A stretch of DNA of 64,000 nucleotides, taken from contig JAWKIO010000005.1 in NCBI GenBank assembly GCA_041394265.1, forward strand, positions 2,108,001 through 2,172,000, given 5' to 3'. Shown here one piece after another: positions 8,585-17,748 of the stretch. Within the stretch, counting starts at the first letter, position 1. Every line of letters starts with the position of its first letter. The position numbers were made by a program, and so were the translations under genes. This DNA comes from Acidimicrobiales bacterium. Lineage in GTDB: Bacteria > Actinomycetota > Acidimicrobiia > Acidimicrobiales > SZUA-35. The notes under the pieces are model-generated. The model worked only from the letters and a program-made list of their open reading frames with translations. It did not search any database and was not told the DNA's origin.

Positions 8585-9819
8585 GTCGATTCCTCGCGCC
8601 CTCGCACCTGTCGGCCGCTCTGGAACACCGACCGCACCCGACCGGCGAGATCGTCGAGGTCGGCATGGTCGCCGTCGAACACGGCGAGGTCGGCGACCTT
8701 GCCAACCTCCACGGTGCCGATCTCGTCATCGAGGCCCATGAGTTCCGCCGCCACCGGACCGGCTGCTGCCCACGCCTGCACGGGGGTCATGCCGCAGCGC
8801 ACCAGCTCGGCGAACTCGGTCAGGTTGTCGCCATGCGGAGTGACGCCGGTGTCGGTCCCGAACGCCACCTTGACACCGGCGCCGATGGCCTTGGCGACCG
8901 ACTGCTGGTGCGTTTCGATGACCATCTTGGCCTTCTCGATGTAGACCGGCGGCAAGGTGATCCCTCGGTCGGCGGCTTCGAGCACCCCTCGGGGAGCGAT
9001 CAGCGTGGGCACCAGGTAGGTCCCGCGCTCGAGCATCATCTCGATGGCCTCGTCGTCGAGGTAGATGCCATGCTCGATGGACCGGATGCCAGTGCGGATC
9101 GCCGCCTTGATGCCGTCGTTGGCCTGAGCGTGGGCCATGACCCACAATCCGGCGGCCCGGGCTTCGGTCACCGCCACCGTCAATTCGTCGTCGCGGAAGT
9201 GGGCATGGCGAGGATCGTCGCGCGGCGAGATGACGCCACCCGAGGTGCACACCTTGATCACGTCGGCACCAGCCCGAACCAGCTCGCGGACCTTCCGACG
9301 CATCTCCTCGGGACCGTCGACCACACCATGTGGTCGACCGGGATGAGCGCTGAGCATGTCGGGCATATGGCCACCGCACACGTGCCACTGGTCGACGTGA
9401 CCACCCGTCTGCGACAGGATCGAGATCGAGATCTGCATGCGAGGGCCCTCGATGAGGCCCCGTTCCTGCGCCTCTTTGACCCCGAGGTCGGCCCCACCCG
9501 CCTCTCGCACCGTCGTGACCCCGATGTCGAGCGTTCGAGCCATGCGCTGGGCGGCCAGGTAGAAGTTCGTCGAGAACGGTGTGTTCAGGTTGATCAGCGG
9601 GTCGAAATCACCGTCGGACATGAAGTGCACGTGGCAGTCGATGACACCCGGAACGATGAACGCCCCGGCGCAATCGACGAGGTTGTCGGCGCCGTCACCA
9701 GGGGCGAGATCGGGCCCGATGGCAACGATGCGGTCGCCTTCGATGGCCACGTCGGCACTGGTCGGGGCGCCGCCACGCCCATCGAGAACGATCCCACCGG
9801 TCAGCACGGTCCGAGTCAT
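8575..9819 (-). CDS. Amidohydrolase-superfamily metal-dependent hydrolase (imidazolonepropionase/prolidase-like)
   Basis: The 414-residue product has the amidohydrolase barrel. The first metal motif is VIDCHVHF near residue 63, a candidate metal-bridging Lys lies in DVIKVCTSGG, His ligands follow in VMAHAQ and SIEHGI, and the catalytic Asp is in AFGTDTG. The layout fits the imidazolonepropionase-like/Xaa-Pro dipeptidase branch. Members cleave cyclic amides, dipeptides or organophosphates, so the substrate is uncertain. It could belong functionally with the hydantoinase and aminotransferase genes about 1-4 kb further on, but it is on the other strand. Confidence 0.85.
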   Translation of the reverse strand: MTRTVLTGGIVLDGRGGAPTSADVAIEGDRIVAIGPDLAPGDGADNLVDCAGAFIVPGVIDCHVHFMSDGDFDPLINLNTPFSTNFYLAAQRMARTLDIGVTTVREAGGADLGVKEAQERGLIEGPRMQISISILSQTGGHVDQWHVCGGHMPDMLSAHPGRPHGVVDGPEEMRRKVRELVRAGADVIKVCTSGGVISPRDDPRHAHFRDDELTVAVTEARAAGLWVMAHAQANDGIKAAIRTGIRSIEHGIYLDDEAIEMMLERGTYLVPTLIAPRGVLEAADRGITLPPVYIEKAKMVIETHQQSVAKAIGAGVKVAFGTDTGVTPHGDNLTEFAELVRCGMTPVQAWAAAGPVAAELMGLDDEIGTVEVGKVADLAVFDGDHADLDDLAGRVRSVFQSGRQVRGREESTQS

Positions 9820-9870
9820 CTGCCGACCCTACTGTCGGCGTCGACCGGGCGGCGAGGCGGCCCCGACCGG

Positions 9871-9876
9871 TTGACA
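9871..9876 (+). promoter_or_regulatory. Possible -35 element
   Basis: TTGACA lies 85 bp upstream of the secreted-protein gene at 9961, in the short divergent spacer with the amidohydrolase gene. No convincing -10 box follows at 17 bp, so this is only a weak promoter suggestion. Confidence 0.25.
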
Positions 9877-9960
9877 AATCCTTGATGATTGATCCAAACG
9901 GCCCACGCCCGTGGGTGGCTTCACCCTCAAGAGCCCCCAACGCGCAGTCGATGGAGTGGC

Positions 9961-10770
9961 ATGAAGTCTCGCCGCCTCCTCGCCCTCGCCTCGACAGCAC
10001 TCACGGCTGCCACCGTTCTGCCGGCCGTTCCCGCTTCCGCCCAGTGGAACAGCCAGCCGTCGATCGTCGGCTCGAACAAGGTCAACGTCATGAAGGGCGG
10101 CGAGAGCTGGGTGTCGGTCAACTGGACCGCACCCTCCGACATGGAGAACTTCCGAGTCATCGTCAACGAGTGGACCAATGGCGTCGAGATCGAATACGCC
10201 GCCGACCGCACCTCGGCCGCGCTCACCAACGATGCCAATCTGTCGGCTGGTGAGATCGACAGCACGGCGTTCCTCCTCAAGGTCGACGAGAACGCGAGCT
10301 CATCCTTCTTCCTCCAGCTCGTCGCCGAGTGGGAGCACAACGGTGAGACCTTCCGCTTCTACCCCGGTGGTCTCGACGTGCGGGCCGAGAAGTTCGACGG
10401 CGACAGGTTCTCGGTCCTGACCGACTCGGCAACGGTCAAGGCCGGCCCGGCCGGCACCGCCGATCCCAAGGGCAACTGGGTCGAGATCGATCTGCTCGGT
10501 CTGGCCCCGGTGACCGACGGCATCAAGATCGAACTCGAGACCGATCTCGAGCCGTACTACCCGCAGGAGACCTTCACCAGCCTCCATCACGACGACCGGC
10601 TGCACGCTCAGGAGAGCGATGTGGCCCGGATCTGGTTCGATCCCGAGCTGGTCGAGCCCGGTACCTATGAGATCGAGATGTCGGTCACCTGGATCGACAG
10701 CAATCCCAACGGCAAGAACCCCAAGACCAAGACCGAGACCTTCCCCTTCACCCTGACGGTGGAAAGCTGA
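9961..10770 (+). CDS. Secreted protein of unknown function
   Basis: The 269-residue protein begins with a clear Sec signal peptide (MKSRRLLALASTALTAATVL, cleavage near ASAQ). Beta-rich sequence without Cys follows. The C-terminal part alternates hydrophobic strands as in immunoglobulin-like or CARDB-type domains (VEPGTYEIEMSVTWI near the end). I do not recognise the family. GGAG lies just upstream of the ATG at 9961. A 5-bp hairpin with loop follows the stop codon (10771-10787). Confidence 0.7.
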   Translation: MKSRRLLALASTALTAATVLPAVPASAQWNSQPSIVGSNKVNVMKGGESWVSVNWTAPSDMENFRVIVNEWTNGVEIEYAADRTSAALTNDANLSAGEIDSTAFLLKVDENASSSFFLQLVAEWEHNGETFRFYPGGLDVRAEKFDGDRFSVLTDSATVKAGPAGTADPKGNWVEIDLLGLAPVTDGIKIELETDLEPYYPQETFTSLHHDDRLHAQESDVARIWFDPELVEPGTYEIEMSVTWIDSNPNGKNPKTKTETFPFTLTVES

Positions 10771-10787
10771 TCTCGATCGAAACGAGA
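10771..10787 (+). terminator. Small hairpin after secreted-protein gene
   Basis: TCTCG pairs with CGAGA around a 7-nt loop immediately after the stop codon. There is no T-run, so terminator function is only possible. Confidence 0.3.
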
Positions 10788-10824
10788 CGGGGAGGAGTCG
10801 TGGAACGGGCGTAGTGTTCGTCTC

Positions 10825-12129
10825 ATGACCGACACCGTCACCCCGGGCACTGCTTCGCTCCACGAACGCTACAAGCGGGCGCTCCCCTCCTTCCTCAACC
10901 CCTACTACGCCGAACCCATCGCCATCGAGCGGGGCGAAGGCAGCTACGTCTGGGACCAGAACGATCACCGCTACCTCGACTTCTTCGGTGGCGTGCTCAC
11001 CACGATGATCGGCCACAACAACCCGGCCGTCACCGCAGCGGTCCAGTCGCAGGCGGGCAAGGTGATGCACACCTCGTCGCTCTACCTGTCGGAGCCGATG
11101 ATCGAGCTGGCCGAGAAGATCGCCGAGCTGTCGGGCATCCCCGACGCTCGGGTCTTCCTCACGCCTTCGGGTACCGAAGCGAACGACACCGCCATCTTGT
11201 TGGCCACGAGCTACCGCAAGTCCAACCAGGTGCTGGCCATGCGCAACAGCTACCACGGGCGCTCATTCACCACCCAGGCCATCACCTCCCACAGCGCCTG
11301 GTCATCGACCAGCGTGTCCGGGCTCCAGGTCACCTTCGTCCAGGGCCCGTACCAGTTGCGGAGTCCGTTCCGTGACTTCGACGACGACGCCTTCACCCGG
11401 GCCGGGGTCGACGACCTCACCCAACTGCTCGCAATGACCTCGGCCGGCGATGTCGCGGCGTTGATCGCCGAGCCGATCCAGGGCGTCGGCGGCTTCGCCA
11501 CACCGCCCGACGGGTTCTTCGGAGCGATGAAGAAGGAACTCGACAACCGAGGGATCCTCTACATCACCGACGAGGTCCAGACCGGTTGGGGTCGTACCGG
11601 CGATCACTTCTGGGGCTACCAGGCGCACGACATCGTTCCCGACATGCTGACCTTCGCGAAGGGTGTCGGCAACGGGGTCGCCCTGGCCGGTGTGGTCGCT
11701 CGGGCCGAGATCATGGACACCATCCAGGTGCTCAACTTCTCCACCTTCGGTGGCAACCCGCTGGTGTCCGCGGCGGGACTCGCCACCATCGACTACGTGC
11801 TCGAACACGATCTCCAGGCCAACGCCAAGGTCATGGGCGATCGGTTCCGCGCCGGTCTCGACGCCATTGCGGCCGACACGCCATGGATCGCCGAGGTGCG
11901 CGGTCGCGGCCTGATGCAGGCGTTCGAGACCGCAGCGCCGGAGTCGCTCGAACCGCTCCCCGCGAACGCCACCGCCGTGCTCGAAGCCACCAAGGCCAAT
12001 GATCTCCTGGTCGGCAAGGGTGGCCTCTACGGCAACGTGATCCGTATGGCGCCGATGCTGAACGTGACCGCCGACGAGATCGACGAAGGACTCGAGGCGT
12101 TGCGAACGGCCATCGCCGGCATCGAGTAG
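10825..12129 (+). CDS. Class III PLP-dependent aminotransferase
   Basis: The 434-residue enzyme shows fold-type I class III features: PSGTEANDTAILLA around 114-127, the cofactor-binding ITDEVQTGWGRTG at about 247-259, and the Schiff-base Lys279 in LTFAKGVGNG. It most resembles the alanine-glyoxylate/beta-alanine-pyruvate/4-aminobutyrate aminotransferase group. The dihydropyrimidinase gene 27 bp downstream on the same strand supports a role in transaminating beta-alanine or 3-aminoisobutyrate released during reductive pyrimidine breakdown. A beta-ureidopropionase is not visible nearby. Confidence 0.88.
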   Translation: MTDTVTPGTASLHERYKRALPSFLNPYYAEPIAIERGEGSYVWDQNDHRYLDFFGGVLTTMIGHNNPAVTAAVQSQAGKVMHTSSLYLSEPMIELAEKIAELSGIPDARVFLTPSGTEANDTAILLATSYRKSNQVLAMRNSYHGRSFTTQAITSHSAWSSTSVSGLQVTFVQGPYQLRSPFRDFDDDAFTRAGVDDLTQLLAMTSAGDVAALIAEPIQGVGGFATPPDGFFGAMKKELDNRGILYITDEVQTGWGRTGDHFWGYQAHDIVPDMLTFAKGVGNGVALAGVVARAEIMDTIQVLNFSTFGGNPLVSAAGLATIDYVLEHDLQANAKVMGDRFRAGLDAIAADTPWIAEVRGRGLMQAFETAAPESLEPLPANATAVLEATKANDLLVGKGGLYGNVIRMAPMLNVTADEIDEGLEALRTAIAGIE

Positions 12130-12156
12130 GCCCGATCCATCGGCTACAACCTCACC

Positions 12157-13569
12157 ATGACCATTCTCATCAAAGGCGGGATCCACATCAGCGCCACGGG
12201 TTCGGCGCCGAGTGAGGTGGTGGTCGACGGCGAGAGGATCGTCGCCCTCCTCGACCCGGGATCGGAGTTGGCGGCGACGGCCGAGAGCTCCGCACAGCGG
12301 GTCATCGACGCCACGGGCAAGTACGTGATCCCGGGCGGGGTCGACGTCCACACCCACATGGAACTTCCGCTGGCCTGGGCCACGTCGTCCGACACGTTCG
12401 AGACCGGCACCCGAGCTGCCGCGTGGGGTGGCACCACCACCATCATCGACTTCGCAACGCAGTCGATCGGCGGCACGCTGCGCGAAGGCTTCGAGGCATG
12501 GATGGCCAAGGCCGAGGGCAACTGCGCCATCGACTACGGCTTCCACATGGCGATGGCCGACGTGAACGCCTCGTCGCTGAAGGAGATGGACACGATGGTC
12601 GATGAGGGCCTGTCGAGCTTCAAGCTCTTCATGGCCTACCCCGGCTCGATGTACTCCGACGACGGCCAGATCCTGCGGGCCATGCAGCAAGCCGCCGGCA
12701 ACGGCGGGATGATCATGATGCATGCCGAGAACGGCATCGCCATCGACGTCCTCGCCGAACAGGCCGTCGAACGGGGCGAGACCGCTCCGATCCATCACGG
12801 CTACGCCCGACGCGAGGCGCTCGAGAGCGAGGCGGTGCATCGTGCGATCAAGCTGGCCCGGGTCGGCGCCGCTCCGCTCTACATCGTGCATCTGTCGGCC
12901 TCGGAGGCGCTCGAGGAAGTGGCTCGTGCCCGCACCCGGGGCGCCAACGTCTTCGCCGAAACGTGCCCGCACTATCTCTATCTCTCCCTCGAAGATCATC
13001 TCGGCAAGCCGGGGTTCGACGGTGCGGGCTATGTGTGCTCGACCCCACTGCGATCCAAGCACGAGCATCACGCCGCCGACCTCTGGAAGGGGTTGCGCAC
13101 CGATGAACTGTCGGTTGTCTCCACCGATCACTGTCCGTTCTGCATGAACGGACAGAAGGACCTCGGGCGCGACGACTTCCGCCTCATCCCGAACGGCATC
13201 GGTGGGGTCGAACACCGGATGGACCTGATCTACCAAGGGGTCGCCGCCGGCGAGATCTCACTCGCTCGATGGGTCGAGCTGTGCTCGACCACCCCGGCCC
13301 GAATGTTCGGGCTCTATCCCCGCAAGGGTGTCATCCAGCCCGGGTCCGATGCCGACATCGTCGTGTACGACCCGACTGCCACCTGGTCGATCAGCGTCGA
13401 CAACCATCACATGAACCTCGACTACTCGGCCTACGAAGGCTTCGAGCTCACCGGCAAGGTCGACACCGTGCTGTCACGTGGCCGAGTCATCGTCGAGCAT
13501 GGCAACTACCTCGGTCGCCCCGGCGACGGTCGGTTCCTTCGCCGAGGCCTGTCGTCCTATCTGCGGTAG
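12157..13569 (+). CDS. hydA: Dihydropyrimidinase / D-hydantoinase
   Basis: The 470-residue amidohydrolase carries the dihydropyrimidinase signatures: GGVDVHTHMELP, with His65 and His67 binding metal; Lys156 in SFKLFMAYPG, the residue carbamoylated to bridge the two Zn ions; further His ligands in MMHAENG and YIVHLSASEA; and an Asp in VVSTDHCPFC. It opens dihydrouracil, dihydrothymine or 5-substituted hydantoins to N-carbamoyl amino acids. Together with the upstream aminotransferase it forms a likely two-gene catabolic operon. Uridine phosphorylase at 20.4 kb would feed the same pathway but is not linked in one transcript. Confidence 0.92.
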   Translation: MTILIKGGIHISATGSAPSEVVVDGERIVALLDPGSELAATAESSAQRVIDATGKYVIPGGVDVHTHMELPLAWATSSDTFETGTRAAAWGGTTTIIDFATQSIGGTLREGFEAWMAKAEGNCAIDYGFHMAMADVNASSLKEMDTMVDEGLSSFKLFMAYPGSMYSDDGQILRAMQQAAGNGGMIMMHAENGIAIDVLAEQAVERGETAPIHHGYARREALESEAVHRAIKLARVGAAPLYIVHLSASEALEEVARARTRGANVFAETCPHYLYLSLEDHLGKPGFDGAGYVCSTPLRSKHEHHAADLWKGLRTDELSVVSTDHCPFCMNGQKDLGRDDFRLIPNGIGGVEHRMDLIYQGVAAGEISLARWVELCSTTPARMFGLYPRKGVIQPGSDADIVVYDPTATWSISVDNHHMNLDYSAYEGFELTGKVDTVLSRGRVIVEHGNYLGRPGDGRFLRRGLSSYLR

Positions 13570-13606
13570 TTCACGAGCAGCGCCGACACCCGAGCCGGTG
13601 GGCCGA

Positions 13607-14107
13607 TCAGGCGACCCACTGACCCCATTCCGGGTGGTCGATCACCTTCTTGGCCAGCAGCTCCCGCATCATCGGGGCACGGGGCTGGGTCTTCAGCGTC
13701 CACCCGACCTCGGCCAACGTCCGGTCGGATTTCGCCTGGTTCATCCGGGCACACATGAGAGCCGTGTTGGTCCAGCTCGACGGTTCGCCGCCACGCGACA
13801 CCGGCTGGAGGTGATCGATCGAGTTGCCCGGCTTGTTGCACCCGGCGACCTGGCACACGCCCTGGTCACGGATGCGCAGGTTCGCTCGGGTCCACGGCAC
13901 CGGACGGTTCCGGAGGGCGGGCACCATGCGGCGGCATCGCACGACGGCCGGGCGCTGGATCTCGAGACCACCGGCGGAACGCACGACGCGACCCGCCGCG
14001 TCGGCCTCGGTCAGGTCGACGACCTCGGACACCATCAGGACCACCGCCCGGCGCCAGCTGACGACGCCGATGGGTTCGTAACTCGCGTTGAGCACGAGCA
14101 CGGACAT
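13607..14107 (-). CDS. HNH endonuclease family protein
   Basis: The 166-residue protein starts SVLVLNASYEPIGVVSWRRAV, a leader common to stand-alone actinobacterial HNH proteins. It carries a C-terminal HNH core: CQVAGCNKPGNSIDHLQPVSRGG, where the DH holds the catalytic His, then NTALMCARMNQAK, with the central Asn and a Cys that together bind Zn. Such proteins are usually chromosomal and of unknown role, perhaps in repair. The ATG at 14107 begins the conserved leader; upstream frame extension reads as non-coding. It converges on the dihydropyrimidinase gene. Confidence 0.85.
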   Translation of the reverse strand: MSVLVLNASYEPIGVVSWRRAVVLMVSEVVDLTEADAAGRVVRSAGGLEIQRPAVVRCRRMVPALRNRPVPWTRANLRIRDQGVCQVAGCNKPGNSIDHLQPVSRGGEPSSWTNTALMCARMNQAKSDRTLAEVGWTLKTQPRAPMMRELLAKKVIDHPEWGQWVA

Positions 14108-14207
14108 TGCCGACTCCCTTCGTTTCCATCGCAGATGGAAGCCGGGAACACCCCCGCTTGGCAAGCGAAATCCCGGTGCCACCACGACCCCCACCTCCCC
14201 ACCCACC

Positions 14208-14314
14208 GTTCTGTGCGTCATTCACCCCGCGTTCCCCGTTCTGTGCGTCAAACTTCCCGCTCGCGGTAACTTCGGCTCACAGTTCGGGTTTGGTGACGCG
14301 TTTGACGCACAGAA
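14208..14314. promoter_or_regulatory. Three copies of TTCTGTGCGTCA in the HNH/SDR divergent spacer
   Basis: GTTCTGTGCGTCA occurs at 14208-14220 and again at 14238-14250, exactly 30 bp apart. Its inverse TGACGCACAGAA lies at 14303-14314, just before the ribosome-binding site of the SDR gene. Two direct copies and one inverted copy in a 107-bp intergenic stretch look like operators for a regulator of one or both divergent genes. An inverted-repeat transcript structure is the alternative. Confidence 0.55.
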
Positions 14315-14331
14315 GGGGGAGGGTGAGCGCG

Positions 14332-15177
14332 ATGAGCGAGGACACCTTGGCGAATCGGCCGGGATCGGGACGACTCGACGGCCGAGTGGCGATCGTGGTC
14401 GGGGCCGGCCAATCACCGGGGAGCAGCCCGGACGACACCACGATCGGCAACGGACGGGCGACCTCACTGCTCTTCGCCCGTGAAGGCGCACAGGTGCTCG
14501 CCGTCGATCGCACGCTCGACGCCGCCCAGGCCACGGTCGATCTGATCGAGGCCGCCGGCGGGACGGCACTGGCCTTCGCGGCCGACATCACCGACGAGGA
14601 CCAGGTCGCACAGATCCCCGAGGCGTGCCGCGAAGCGTTCGGCCTGCCGACGATCCTGCACAACAACGTCGGCATCGGCACCGGCGACGGTCGGGTCATG
14701 GATCTCGAGCGCAGCATCTGGGAGCGCATCTTCGAGGTCAACGTCACCGGCATGTTCATGACGTGCAAGCACGTGCTGCCGCTGATGCGCGAAGCGGGCG
14801 GCGGGTCGATCACCAACGTGTCGTCAGTCGCGGCGGTGGCCTCGACCCCGCTGGCGGCGTACAAGGCGTCGAAGGCGGCGGTCAATGCACTCACACACCA
14901 GTTGGCGACGGCGAACTTCCGTCACAACATCCGAGTCAATGCGATCATGCCCGGCCTCATGGACACACCAATGGCCATCGGCGGCCACAGCAGTGCCACC
15001 GGCGTCGACCCCGACGAGCTCCGGGCGAAACGATCTCGCCAGGTTCCGCTCGGACAACAGCAGGGCACCGGTTGGGACACCGCCTACGCGGCGCTTTACC
15101 TGAACTCCGACGAGGCCCGCTTCGTCACGGGCGTGATCCTGCCGGTCGACGGCGGCCAGATCGCCCGCATCGGCTGA
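14332..15177 (+). CDS. Short-chain dehydrogenase/reductase
   Basis: The 281-residue SDR has the catalytic Ser region (ITNVSSVAA) and the YxxxK motif in AAYKASKAA. The nucleotide-binding loop is lengthened: VGAGQSPGSSPDDTTIGNG replaces the usual GASRGIG. This variant occurs in an actinobacterial SDR clade, and the substrate is unknown. The C-terminal VTGVILPVDGGQ is typical. The strong AGAAGGGGGAGGG ribosome-binding site decides the start at 14332. Confidence 0.85.
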   Translation: MSEDTLANRPGSGRLDGRVAIVVGAGQSPGSSPDDTTIGNGRATSLLFAREGAQVLAVDRTLDAAQATVDLIEAAGGTALAFAADITDEDQVAQIPEACREAFGLPTILHNNVGIGTGDGRVMDLERSIWERIFEVNVTGMFMTCKHVLPLMREAGGGSITNVSSVAAVASTPLAAYKASKAAVNALTHQLATANFRHNIRVNAIMPGLMDTPMAIGGHSSATGVDPDELRAKRSRQVPLGQQQGTGWDTAYAALYLNSDEARFVTGVILPVDGGQIARIG

Positions 15178-15195
15178 GGCACCTCCGACGATCGG

Positions 15196-15234
15196 TGGTG
15201 GTCCGACGCCCGAAACGGCACCGACGGACCACCA
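15196..15234. terminator. Bidirectional terminator hairpin between convergent genes
   Basis: TGGTGGTCCG (15196-15205) is a perfect inverted repeat of CGGACCACCA (15225-15234) around a 19-nt loop. It sits between the converging SDR and acyl-CoA ligase genes. No T-run is present, as is usual for GC-rich actinobacteria. Confidence 0.55.
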
Positions 15235-15252
15235 TTCGCACGGCGGGCCGAT

Positions 15253-16785
15253 TCAGGTGGCTTCCCGAAGCTCGCGCTTGAGCACCTTGCCGCTGGCATT
15301 GAGCGGGAAGGCGTCGAGCCACACGTAGTCCACGGGCACCTTGTAGCTCGCCAGGCGGGCTCGACAGTGCTCCCGCAGCTCGTCGTCGGACGGGCGGTCG
15401 ACCCCGGGGCGTGGCATCAGGCAGGCTCGGACGATCTCGCCGTAGTGGTCGTCAGGCACGCCGATCACTGCGGCGTCATGCACGGCGGGATGCTCGGTGA
15501 GCACGGTCTCGATCTCGATCGGGTACACGTTCTCGCCACCGCGGATGATCATGTCCTTGCGGCGACCGGCGAGATAGAGGTAGCCCTCGGCGTCGGCTCG
15601 TGCGAGGTCACCGGCCCGGAACCAGCTGCCGACGAGTGCATCGGCCGTGGCTTCGGGGTTGCGGAGGTAGCCGCTCATGACCTGGTCGCTCCTGGTGACG
15701 ATCTCGCCGACGGTGCCGGGCTCGACGTCGTTGAGGTGTTCGTCGCACAGTCGCAGTTCGACTCCGAGCGCCGGGCGCCCGATCGATTCGAGCAGATGCT
15801 CGTGGCCGTCGACGGCCCGCCGGTGGTCGTCGCGCGACAGGATCGTCTGCAGCCCGGCTTCGGTGCCGGCCCCGAACGCCTGGATGAAGTCGCACCCGAA
15901 CACGTCCATCGCCTTGCGCAACAGGGTCGGCGACATGGGCGCAGCGCCGTAGAGGATCGTGCGGAGCCGGGGATACTCGGCACCGGCGGCACCGGGAAGG
16001 TTGACCACGCTGCTCACCATGGTCGGCACCATGAAGCAGGCCGACAGCTTGCCCTCCTGCAGCCAAGCAAGGACCTTGTCGGCTTCGAACTGGCCGTTGA
16101 GCACGTTGGGGTAGCCGCGCAACACGCCCATGAAGATCATGGCCATTCCGGAGATGTGGAACATCGGCGCCGCCGAGTAGCGGCACTCGCCCGAGTCCTC
16201 GACGGCGTACTCGAGGAGACAGTGCAGCACCATGTTCTTCATCATGTACTGCGATTGCATGACCCCCTTCGGCAGTCCGGTCGTGCCGCTCGTGAAGGCG
16301 AGGCCGATGATGTCCTCATCGGCCACGTCGACGTCGGGCTCGTGATCAGGGGCCGACGCCAGGAACGCTTCGTAGCCGTCGTCGTAGTCGACGACTTGCA
16401 CTGGCTCGCCATCGACGTCGACCATCCGCCCGGCGATGTCGGCGTAGCGCTCGCTCACGAACAGCCAGTGGGTACCGGCGGCACGAATGAGCGTCTGGAT
16501 CTCGGACTCGACCAGCCGGTTGTTCAGCGGCACATAGGTGGTGCCCAGCTTCATCGAGGCCAAGAGGGTCTCCATGTAGCGGTGGGAGTCGGTGGCGAGG
16601 ATGGCGAGCGTGTCGCCCTTGGCGACACCTTGTGCAGTCAGCGCGTTCGCAAGCTGGTTCACCCGCCGGTTGGTCTCGCCGAACGTGAGCGTTCGTTGCT
16701 GGCCCTCATCGATGAAGCACGCCATGTCGGGGACCCGACTGGCGGTCATCCGTAGCCAGTCACCGATGCGGACATGACCGGTCAT
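15253..16785 (-). CDS. Class I adenylate-forming enzyme (fatty-acid-CoA ligase type)
   Basis: The 510-residue enzyme has the AMP-binding signature GLAFTSGTTGLPKGVMQS, the FGAGTEAG adenine-binding region, the hinge FRAGDLARADAEGYLYLAGRRKDMIIRGGENVYP, and the catalytic C-terminal Lys in NASGKVLKRELRE. It activates a carboxylic acid to acyl-AMP and then acyl-CoA; chain type is not predictable. The ATG at 16785 has a near-perfect GAAGGAGA ribosome-binding site, and the gene overlaps the end of the upstream SDR gene (16782-17630), so the two are probably co-translated in one lipid or steroid-type catabolic operon. Confidence 0.88.
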   Translation of the reverse strand: MTGHVRIGDWLRMTASRVPDMACFIDEGQQRTLTFGETNRRVNQLANALTAQGVAKGDTLAILATDSHRYMETLLASMKLGTTYVPLNNRLVESEIQTLIRAAGTHWLFVSERYADIAGRMVDVDGEPVQVVDYDDGYEAFLASAPDHEPDVDVADEDIIGLAFTSGTTGLPKGVMQSQYMMKNMVLHCLLEYAVEDSGECRYSAAPMFHISGMAMIFMGVLRGYPNVLNGQFEADKVLAWLQEGKLSACFMVPTMVSSVVNLPGAAGAEYPRLRTILYGAAPMSPTLLRKAMDVFGCDFIQAFGAGTEAGLQTILSRDDHRRAVDGHEHLLESIGRPALGVELRLCDEHLNDVEPGTVGEIVTRSDQVMSGYLRNPEATADALVGSWFRAGDLARADAEGYLYLAGRRKDMIIRGGENVYPIEIETVLTEHPAVHDAAVIGVPDDHYGEIVRACLMPRPGVDRPSDDELREHCRARLASYKVPVDYVWLDAFPLNASGKVLKRELREAT

Positions 16786-17630
16786 GACGGATCTCCTTCG
16801 TTGTCGTACTCGATGTCGGGGCTGATTGCCGGCAGTGCGTCGCCGAGGAACGGCCGCAGGAGCGGGTCGATGTTGGGGCCTCGCCGGAGGTGATGCCCAC
16901 CGTCGACCGGCATGACGACGCCGGTGATCCAGCTGGACTCGGGCCCGCACAGGAACCGAATGGCGGCACCGATGTCGGCCGTGTTGCCCCGCCGGCCCAG
17001 CGGCATGTTGATCCGGTAGTCCTCGTTGACCTCCTGGTCCTGCTGGAGGCTGGTGGAGATGTCGGTCTCGACGAGGCCGGGCGAGACGGCGTTGACTCGC
17101 ACGCCGAGCGATCCGAGCTCATCGGCTGCGTTGCGGACGAGCATGTTCAGACCCGCCTTGCTCACCGTGTAGGCCGTCATGAACCGGTGGGTGTGCGAAC
17201 CGGCGATCGACGACACGGCACACATCGCGCCGCCGCCGTTCGCTGCGAGCAGTCGACCTGCGTGCTTGAACGTGAGGAACGCCCCGGTCAGGTTGGTGGT
17301 CAGCACCCGCTCCCAGTCGTCACGCTGCAGCATCGTGATCGGTGCCGCCCCGCCGACACCGGCGTTGGCGACCGCAATGGTGAGGGGAGCAACGGTGTTG
17401 GCTGCGTCGAGCGCGGCAGCCAACTCGTCTTCGTCGGCAACGTCGACGGCGACGACGTGCGCAGCGGCTCCGAGCTCGGCCTTGGCCGCTTCGAGCTTGT
17501 CGAGCGAGCGGCCGCAGATCGTCACGGTGGCGCCGTCGGCGATGAAGGCTCTCGCCGCGCCGAGCCCGATGCCCGAACCGCCGCCGGTGACGAACGCGTG
17601 GTGGCCTGCGAGTTTCGAGGAGTCGGTCAT
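16782..17630 (-). CDS. Short-chain dehydrogenase/reductase, operonic with acyl-CoA ligase
   Basis: This 282-residue SDR has a canonical cofactor loop (VTGGGSGIGLGAARAF), the NAG motif (VANAGVGG), catalytic SSIAGSHTHRFMTAYTVSK, and the C-terminal VMPVDGGHH. A 30-residue C-terminal tail follows that is unusual in length. It shares a 4-bp overlap with the downstream CoA ligase gene, pointing to a shared pathway such as oxidation of a hydroxyacyl or alcohol substrate linked to CoA activation. Confidence 0.85.
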   Translation of the reverse strand: MTDSSKLAGHHAFVTGGGSGIGLGAARAFIADGATVTICGRSLDKLEAAKAELGAAAHVVAVDVADEDELAAALDAANTVAPLTIAVANAGVGGAAPITMLQRDDWERVLTTNLTGAFLTFKHAGRLLAANGGGAMCAVSSIAGSHTHRFMTAYTVSKAGLNMLVRNAADELGSLGVRVNAVSPGLVETDISTSLQQDQEVNEDYRINMPLGRRGNTADIGAAIRFLCGPESSWITGVVMPVDGGHHLRRGPNIDPLLRPFLGDALPAISPDIEYDNEGDPS

Positions 17631-17748
17631 GCCCGGACTCTAGGAGGCGGTGCCTGCAGGGTCGAAATGGCCGCCCGGAAGTCGCAGAGGCGCTCAGGGC
17701 TTCCCCGGTGCTCCATTCCCGACCGTCGACCGCTACGTTCGCGCTTTT

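Noticed and set aside
11302..13236. Minus-strand open frame of about 640 codons opposite the aminotransferase and hydantoinase genes
   Set aside because: Both sense genes have intact catalytic motifs; the antisense translation is a low-complexity shadow spanning two genes.
13607..14107. HNH homing endonuclease or mobile intron protein
   Set aside because: It is a free-standing gene with normal codon use and no interrupted host gene, as in many actinobacteria.
15367..16755. Plus-strand frame opposite the acyl-CoA ligase
   Set aside because: Shadow frame; the minus-strand ligase carries every AMP-binding motif and a strong ribosome-binding site.
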